From Ilex aquifolium (taxonomy: Eukaryota > Streptophyta > Magnoliopsida > Aquifoliales > Aquifoliaceae), in contig OX637394.1 in assembly GCA_951799425.1 (NCBI GenBank), positions 27,378,001 to 27,442,000 on the forward strand: a stretch of 64,000 bases of DNA, read 5' to 3'. Position 1 is the stretch's first letter, and each line of letters opens with the position of its first letter. A model generated the notes under the pieces. That model worked only from the letters and a program-made list of their open reading frames with translations, was not told where the DNA came from and did no database searches. The position numbers were made by a program, and so were the translations under genes. Below are positions 57,369 through 64,000 of the stretch, one piece after another.

Positions 57369-58075
57369 TTATTCAATCATAGGCTCAGGTTCTTCTTCAA
57401 GCTCAGTCTCAATTGGTTCAGGCTCAGATGATGGGTTGACTGGGATTGACTCAGGTCTTGGCTTTGGAATGAGTATGTCTTTGATGGTCTTGTCAATCAC
57501 CTTGCCACTTCTTAGTGTAGTGACAACTTGGGCTTGGTCTTGTGTGTTTCCTGTTGTTGAAGGGTTCCCTACATGGAATTGGCCTTGTGGTTGCTTTGGT
57601 TGGGCAGGAAACTTGCCCTTTTCGTGTGTGACCACGGATTGGGTCAATTTTTGAATGTGGCTTTTAAGATCCTCAAAAGATTGAGTGGTCTGAGTTTTGA
57701 AATCAGTGAAAGCCTGTGTGGAATTATTGTTATACTTCATTTGGCTTTGCATGAATTGATTCAGTGTGTCCTTAAGTATCCTATTTTGTGGAGGTTGGTA
57801 TGGTTGATATGCGGGAGGTCCTTGAGGTGGTGGGTATGATCCTTGTTGTTGGTTCATGGGCATTGGTTGTGTGTTCTTCCAACTGAAGTTAGGGTGGTTC
57901 CGCCACCCTGGATTGTATGTTTCAGAGTATGGGTTGGAGTAAGGCTTGTTGAAGTTGGAAATTACATGTGTCTGTTCCAACAAGACCTCTTTGAACGCCG
58001 GGATGGTAGGACACTCCCCAGTAGGGTGTCCTGTTAGTGCATAGATTCCACACACTTATTTTGTGGAAGAGCTAA
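57369..58075 (-). pseudogene. gag C-terminus of element D, cut by E
   Basis: From 58075 the remaining gag reads SSSTK, a stop (TAA), then VCGIYALTGHPTGECPTIPA. The knuckle's second cysteine has become tyrosine, so the zinc site is broken. PYSNPYSETYNPGWRNHPNF and a glutamine/proline-rich part follow, as in A. The frame ends at 57369 with EPEPMIE. The N-terminal capsid half lies beyond the E insertion, outside the window. Confidence 0.82.
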
Positions 58076-59723
58076 TGATTGAGCAAAAATAATCCTATTC
58101 CTAACCCCTTAATTACTATCCCCCAAAGTGTATGTGTGATATATGTTCAAAACGGGAAGGGAGGTCAAGCTCCCTTGGGATAGTGTGAAAATAAAGGGCA
58201 ATAGGAAAGGAAAAAAAAAGTTAATGGGAATGTGATATGTGAATGCACAAAAATGCTCCCCAATTGCAAGGAGACTTTCGTGGGTCGTCTTTTACTTGGA
58301 AGTATTCCAAGGTCGTTTCCACGGGGAAGGAAGTAAACCAATTTGAAAGTGATTTTGGGAAAAGAATGTGTAACAATTCTTGTGGTTGAAGTGGTTTGGT
58401 AAAATATGTTTTGGTGGAAATGAAATGAAGAAGCAAGTGTTGGCAATCCCAAGAGGTCCCTCCAATGGGTATACTATCTCAACTCAAATCACTCCTCCGA
58501 CTGAGCATGAATGAACGGTTGATTCACGGAAAGCCGAGGATAAGGTAGGTGAGTATCTAAGCATAAACCGTGACTAGGTCTACGGATTATCAAAGACTCA
58601 CAAAATCATCCACCTTCAATCCGGTCAAACCGAATCATTGGACTCTAAAGGGAAGGAGTAGAAAGAGTTGAAATGGTATACCCAAAAAGGAGGATTCCCC
58701 TTGGTCTTGCCAACAAAAGGATTTAGCTACCCATACTTGAAATGAATATGACAATGGAAAGATAATGCATTTTAAAGATATAAAGTTTTGAAGTAACTAA
58801 GTGCAAGAAATCATGGACTAGAAGTGAATGAAGTGAAAATCCATTTTATATCTATGAACAAGAACAACTTGGAAGCATTAATGGTAGAACTTAAATGGAA
58901 GCATTAAACTAGCAATGGACATAAGGAAAAATGGCATTAATGACATTCAATGAAGATCTAAAGGTTCATACCATTGATTACAAGACAATGCAGTAAAAGA
59001 AATGCAAAAATCACAACTTTCTCTCTCTAAAATTACTATTCATCATCTTCTCCGCCCAGAGCTTCTCTCACTATCTTTTTCTCTATGCTATCCCAGAATG
59101 CCCATCATTGGAGAGCTTTTCCTCCCAAAAACGTGCCTGGTCAGCTCCTGTAGCTCCCTGAAGTGACCCCCATCAGTAGGGTGCAGTCTGGATGACCTAG
59201 ACAAGGGAATGCAGAGTTTGTCTGCACACCCAGCTCCTCCTCTTCTCTCTCTCTCTTCATTTAAAGTTGTAGCTCTAGAGTGCAGAGGAAAGTGTGGGCC
59301 TGATGAACAGTGTTGTGGGCGTGTCAGAAGAGTGTGGGGGCATCTATGGTGGGACCCTCGAAGTAGCTGAGCAGATCTGCAGATTCTGGGCTTGTCAGGC
59401 AAATCGTACCGGTACTTCGACTCCAGAAGGTTTGGCGTACCGGTATTGAGTACCGGTACCATATAGTACCGGTACTGTTCTATCTCCTTGCCTGAATCTT
59501 CTGATTCATTTGCTCCTGAGCTGTCCCCAAGTTCTCTTTTCATCTCCTTTCATCCCAAGTGGTATGGGAAGGCCTTAACAAACCATATTTAGCTCCTTTC
59601 AACTGCAAACATAAAATATTGACGTTAAGACTTCAATCATCATAACTCATATCATTTAATCTTCAAAAACAAGTGAATTGAGCTGATTAGCACCTTAAAA
59701 TATACAAAGGTTTGTGCTAATCA
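58076..59723 (-). repeat. 3' LTR of element E
   Basis: An LTR of 1648 bp with TGATT...AATCA ends: minus start TGATTAGCACAAACC at 59723, end GCTCAATCA at 58076. A palindrome array is at 59406-59476. A weak TATA-like TTTAAAT is near 59260 (minus). The 151-residue frame 59088-59543 spans the array and is not supported as a gene. Confidence 0.87.
59406..59476 (-). promoter_or_regulatory. TACCGGTA palindrome array of E LTR
   Basis: Four TACCGGTA cores at about 59407, 59439, 59451 and 59467. Part of the array (about 59412-59445) is repeated with one mismatch upstream of the third ORF (about 61428-61460). Confidence 0.8.
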
Positions 59724-60001
59724 CACCCCCCAACTTAGGTTTTGCTAGTCCCTTAGCAAAAGATTCACTCCCCAGCACAACACAACGAAAATAGCAACAC
59801 ATTCAATCCAATTCAACGACCATTCATTCAATCAATCAAAATGCAATTAACAACATGAAAGTGAGTAAAATGGAACAATTGTGGGTTTATATTGATGTGA
59901 ACGAAGTTGGAGTACAAAATGGAGTAGGTCATTAAAAAGAACAAAATAGCCTAATCTCCCATCCCAAACTACACAAAATCCTATACTAACATAAGCACTC
60001 C
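59724..60001 (-). promoter_or_regulatory. Polypurine tract, stem-loop and spacer of element E
   Basis: Minus strand CCTAAGTTGGGGGGTG (59739-59724) borders the LTR. Directly before it arms TTTTGCTA and TAGCAAAA enclose a six-base loop (59740-59761), equivalent to the stem-loop of A. Rest of the spacer shows nothing. Confidence 0.75.
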
Positions 60002-61185
60002 TTACTCTCCATCACTCTCTTCATCATAACCCTCTGATTCTTCCCCTTCCTCAGACTCCTTATCATCTTCCGCTTCCTCATTAACCCTGGAGGTTGAAGG
60101 TGCAGTAGGAACTTCTGGGATGGGTCTCCCAGGGAATGTGTGCATGTACATCTCTTTCATCATCACCATCATTCCCTGAACCGAGGCCTCAATCCAATGT
60201 ACTGTCGTTTCTAGTGCATCAAGTCTCCTAGGGACTGAGCGTGCTGAAACAGGCTTGAATGGCATGGTGGGTGCAGTCGGTACAAAGTCCTCATCAGAAT
60301 CAAGCTGAGCTCGCTCCCCACGACCCATAGCCTTCCTCTTTTGGCTACTGGCCCTGCCTATGGCCCCAGTCTCGGGGGGAATGAGCTTTTCTGATGCGTA
60401 GCCCTTAACCTTAAAATGGTTACACAGTCGAGTAACCAAGCTCCCATACGGCAGGTTAGTTAATGGCTTCTCTGTGATGGCAAAGTCTTTCATAACTTCC
60501 CAAATAAAAGGGCAAAATCAATTGTTTTGCCCGACACAACAGCATCCAGGATGGCCAGCTTTTCCATGTTTGGTTTCTTTTCTGCAACCCTTGGGAGTAG
60601 GTTATAATGAAGCAGTTTGTTGAGAAGCCCATAAACATGCTTCAACCCACCACTATGAACCACTCCCTTGAATTCAGCCGGATCCTCATACATCAAATCG
60701 ACAAACTCCGCCTTAGTCTTAGCTCTACCCATGTTGTATGGATAGACAGGTGGGGAAGATGGAGGTCTCTGATAGTTTCCAAGAAGGGTGGCTATGACGT
60801 CAGGGGTCACTGTAAATACCTTTCCCCTAACATTCACTCTCAGAACTTCCCCAACAGCAACCTCAACTAATTTCAATGAACGGTAGAACTCCCTTACCAA
60901 TGCCAGGTTATAACCCTCAACTTCCTTGAAACAGAAATGAATCCCATGCCCCTCAATGATTTTCACAATGGGATGAATGGGGGAAAGGGACATTTTATCC
61001 AAAAAACGTTCACAGGTCACACCCTTACCATCGATCAACTGGCGTTGGGCATCCCTCTTAGCCCTCTTCCTCTGCTCCTCTGGGTCCTCACTTGACCCTT
61101 CGCCTCCTCTCTTCCGGCTAGAGGAGACCCTGGCAAGAGGGGAACTGGGCTCGGGTCCTGGTCCTGGTCTCTTAGTGCGAGCCAT
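60002..61185 (-). pseudogene. Third ORF (env-like position) of element E
   Basis: Start ATG at 61185-61183: MARTKRPGPGPEPSSPLARV, then a basic segment RKRGG...EEQRKRAKRDAQR that looks like a nuclear localisation signal. The core has LALVREFYRSLKLVEVAVGE, RVNVRGKVFTVTPDVIATLLG and DLMYEDPAEFKG, resembling by eye the PF20167 family. A one-base change near 60505 shifts the frame; the second part (EVMKDFAITEKPLTNLPYGS to 60002) carries a coiled-coil-like section (LDALETTVHWIEASVQGMM) and an acidic tail. About 390 residues in all. No membrane segment. Confidence 0.77.
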
Positions 61186-61390
61186 TGAGTTTATCCGATG
61201 AGGGTTGTCCAAAGCAAGTGAAATCAAAGGAGGTTTTATGGATTGAGAGGGAAGTGGGGAGGGTTTTGGAACCTTGGAGTGTTTTCGAGTGAGGGAGAGA
61301 GGGATAGGGCAGGAATAGAAGTGGGGAAATGAAGGGTTTAACGAGGAGTTTAAATTAAAAGCCCTAAAAAAAATTTCGTGTCAGACAAAT

Positions 61391-61505
61391 CGTACCGGTA
61401 CCATACAATACCGGTACTGAGTACCGGTACTTCGACTCCAGAAAGTTTGGCGTACCGGTACTGAGTACCGGTACCATATCGTACCAGTACTGAGTACCGG
61501 TACTG
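61391..61505 (-). promoter_or_regulatory. Internal TACCGGTA array before third ORF of E
   Basis: Seven TACCGGTA-type cores (one mutated to TACCAGTA) within 115 bp, about 200 bp upstream of the ATG of the third ORF. Blocks with 'ttcgactccagaa' and 'ggcgtaccggta' are shared in order with the array of E's own LTR. A TTTAATTTAAA stretch near 61350 could act as a TATA box. Confidence 0.75.
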
Positions 61506-63568
61506 TTATGCTTTGTCTGACAAACTCCTCCTGCTGAGCATACCACCACTCTAATCCAGCTTAGGACCTTCCTAGACATTTCATCACATTACTTGTGACT
61601 CCAACTCCCTTCAAAAAATGTACTCCACTTATTTTCCACAATTTGATCCATCATGCCCAAGTTAATATCAAAATTGCAAAGTGATTTAAAACTTTGATGC
61701 ATTCAACATCCAGGGAATGGATTTCTATTCTTTAATTATCAAAATGAGTATCCCAAAATGTAAAAATGGATTTAAACAACACACATAGTTCTAATCCTTT
61801 CCAAATATCAAAAACTTGAGCAATATTCCCTCATTCTTGCAAGCATAGTGTTATTTAACAATTTTCTCAAATGATTGAACTAGGCCAACATGAGCAAAAC
61901 CATAGTTTTAGATACTAGTCAAAAGTATGCACCTAAACATTGATTTTCAACTTGCGTGTGTGTGAATTAAACAAGTAATTTGAACAGTTACACAATAGGA
62001 TTCACATTCGAAAAGCTGGACAATTTCAGCTTCAATGCAACAACTCACCAAGGGACACTCTTAAGCAATGAAATACACTCAAGTTATCGTGGTATGCACT
62101 CCACGTGTACATGTGAGATAAAGTCTTGTGCTCAAAACAAAGTGTGCCCACATGTAATCCAAAAATGAAGTTAACAAATGAAAATGAAGCGAACTTGGCA
62201 TAGTCTCATGAACAGAATATTAGGGCATTAGGTAGTAAGACTAAACTCATCATTCCCTTTGAAATATGCACCTCCCAACTTCTCTAGATCACGTAGGACT
62301 TTAAGGGTTATAATGGGGCCTTGGGGTGGTATCTAGGAAATTGAAATGAAGGATATAGGATAACAAAGAGGGTTGTTCCGAGTGAGAGACTTTTATTTTA
62401 GCCAAACACTTCCCTTTTCATGGGATTTTGATTCTCACCCTGTCACCACATTCTTCGTTTTTTTATTTCGTAACAATGTCCTTTTCTTTTTCTCTTTCTT
62501 TTCTTCTTTCACCCATTTTCTTCCTTTTCTTGGATTTTCATTCTTTTTCCATTGAACTCTTTGAGTTTCAACATCATTTATCCCTTTTGTTTGGGTTTCC
62601 ACACCATACTTCCTTTACTTTTGCAATCACTCATTTCTGCTTTTAGGAACAACCAAGGTGAGGTATATCTTTCTTGTTTTCATAGGCTTGGTCAATTGTG
62701 TGGCATAGAAACAAATTCCAAATAAGCTCAATCACGGCACTAGGGATAATATTTGCACAAGAAAAAGGTTAAAGGCTCAAAATATTGAAAGATGGCCTAA
62801 GATCACTTCCAGGTCCGCATGGGAGGTCATTATATGTTCAAGACAAATCAGTCTACTAACCAAATGCACTAACCAACGCAAACATAATGAGACTATTGAA
62901 CAACTTGACAAAAAAAAATGTTCTTTGAGTAATTTTAAATTCCTCCAAAAAGGATTTGGCACTAAAGCTTTCAAGGGTCTTTACTCATCTCCACTACTTA
63001 TGTCAAGCTTAAAAACATGAATCCAATCCGTAAATTTCCAAAATTACACATTCAAGAGTCACATACAGTTGAGTTCAAAAATCAATACCTAAATGATACT
63101 CATGCATAGGATCCACTTCCATAGAATACTCATGTGCACAAAGTTCACAACAAAGATCAACATGTCATCAAACTCACACAAACACATCATGAAGGAATAC
63201 AGATCAACAATTAGATATTTTTTTTCATCAAAAAATTTCAAAAATTTCACCTATTTTTCACTAATGCAAGCAAAAATCAAAAATTTCCAAACAACAACCT
63301 TGGTGTATCAAACAAATGGTGCACCTCACCCCCCCAACTAGAATCATGCATTGTCCTCAATGCGACAAAAAGATATAGTATGCAATGGAAGACAATAAAA
63401 AGATAAATAAGGTAAGAGAACACCTCGCAATTGCGCTTCCGACAAAAACACCAAGATCTGGATCAAGGAGAAACCAATCTATACAACCACATCAAGTGAG
63501 TGACATAAAATAAGATTGACATAAATAAGTAAAAAAAAAAACTGTACAGTAGAAGGAATAATCCCTAG
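61506..63568 (-). other. Element E noncoding region between pol and third ORF
   Basis: In minus order: internal PPT-like AGTTGGGGGGTGAG (63340-63327) in context TGAGGACAATG, TAGTGGAGAT block (about 62985), TTAGGCCAT...GATTGAGC block (62812-62726), T-rich tract (62450-62560 on the plus strand) and TCATGAGACTATG (about 62201-62217). In A, C, D and J this set stands after the third ORF. No gene seen. Confidence 0.68.
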
Positions 63569-64000
63569 CTAACCCTCCATCAATTCCGAGTATACCGGGT
63601 CAACTAAATCCTCTTCCACCTCATGTCCCTCAAAACCTTCAAAGAATGGCTTGAGTCTTTGGCCATTGACCTTGAATGTTTGGCCATCCTTAGGGTTTGT
63701 GATATCTACCACTCCGTTGGGGTAGGCCGCCTCAACAAAATAGGGGCCATCCCAACGGGATCTTAGTTTTCCTTGGAAAACGGAGATACGAGAATTATAC
63801 AAGAGTACTTTTTGCCCGGGCCTAAATGATTTCCGTGTGATGGAATTATCATGAAAAACTTTAGCCCGATCTTTTGAAATTTTGGAACTCTCATATGCAT
63901 CTCTTCGGATCTCTTCCAATTCACTCAGTTCCAACTTTCTCTGCTCCCCGGCCATTCTCAAGTTAAAATTCAAGGTCTTTATGGCCCAGTACGCCCTGTG
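63569..64000 (-). CDS. Integrase C-terminus of element E (partial)
   Basis: Open from the window edge to a TGA/TAG-type stop at 63569: AYWAIKTLNFNLRMAGEQRK, LSELEEIRRDAYESSKI, KVLLYNSRISVFQGKLRSRW, GPYFVEAAYPNGVVDITN and FKVNGQRLKPFFEGFEG. It matches the integrase end of D without stops, so E may still have a fairly intact pol beyond the window. It is the last part of Gag-Pol. Confidence 0.83.
   Translation of the reverse strand, partial: HRAYWAIKTLNFNLRMAGEQRKLELSELEEIRRDAYESSKISKDRAKVFHDNSITRKSFRPGQKVLLYNSRISVFQGKLRSRWDGPYFVEAAYPNGVVDITNPKDGQTFKVNGQRLKPFFEGFEGHEVEEDLVDPVYSELMEG

Larger units (their letters stand above)
46786..58075 (-). mobile_element. Element D: Athila-like element, minus strand (visible part)
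   Basis: Minus order: gag C-terminus, protease, RT, RNase H, integrase, internal PPT-like sequence, zinc-knuckle ORF, palindrome array, third ORF, 3' noncoding region, polypurine tract and 3' LTR. It is the most complete Athila-like coding set here, though each part carries stops or frameshifts. Gag is cut by element E at 58075; the 5' LTR must lie beyond the window. Confidence 0.87.
58076..64000 (-). mobile_element. Element E: Athila-like element, minus strand (3' part)
   Basis: Visible: 3' LTR, polypurine tract, third ORF, its upstream array, a noncoding block, internal PPT-like sequence and the integrase end; the rest is beyond the window. It lies in the gag of D; GCTAA (58071-58075) is the candidate left copy of the target duplication. 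It has no small zinc-knuckle ORF, and its conserved noncoding block lies before, not after, the third ORF. Confidence 0.85.

Overview
The window is plant nuclear DNA made, as far as I can see, entirely of LTR retrotransposons nested inside one another. I found no host gene, tRNA or rRNA gene. Evidence for a plant: two Ty3/gypsy lineages, a Tekay/Del-like chromovirus (initiator tRNA-Met primer site, C-terminal chromodomain) and an Athila-like lineage (18-nt tRNA-Asp primer site, Athila-type gag/pol, extra ORFs after pol), plus plant TATA boxes of the CTATAAATAG kind. An angiosperm is likely; the species cannot be told.

Layout. 1-270 is a chromovirus gag scrap cut by element J (Athila-like, minus; LTR 272-1865, broken third ORF 3544-4207). 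4208-6299 and 39340-40499 are worn chromovirus LTRs (K). Solo LTR L (6300-7028 plus 38551-39339, minus) sits in K, and element B (Tekay-like, plus, 7029-38545) sits in L with a perfect 5-bp target duplication TAAAT (7024-7028, 38546-38550). B's 3' LTR was hit by element A (16893-27457, plus) and by element C (27744-35116, plus, lacking its own 3' LTR); around C the LTR is rearranged with an extra C-type LTR (35939-37878).

To the right is G (Athila-like remnant, plus, 40504-45279), interrupted by solo chromovirus LTR H (42097-44470, minus) and by an A-like LTR F (45280-46785). F is cut by element D (Athila-like, minus, 46786-58075 visible), whose gag is cut by element E (Athila-like, minus, 58076 to beyond the window end).

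How the parts work together. In a complete Athila-type element the LTR drives one RNA encoding gag, protease, RT, RNase H and integrase; tRNA-Asp primes minus-strand synthesis and the polypurine tract primes the plus strand. The elements here add a second module after pol: an internal polypurine-tract-like sequence, in A, C and D a small zinc-knuckle-like ORF, and then a larger third ORF at the position called env-like. In C and D a palindrome array (CGTTCGAACG) with a TATA box precedes this third ORF and the same palindrome precedes the TATA box of the LTR. E does the same with a different palindrome (TACCGGTA), which also fills the LTRs of the unrelated chromoviruses H and K. A lacks RT, RNase H and integrase, yet its LTRs differ at only about ten positions by eye, so it probably moved recently with enzymes supplied in trans. 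Most coding regions carry stops or frameshifts.
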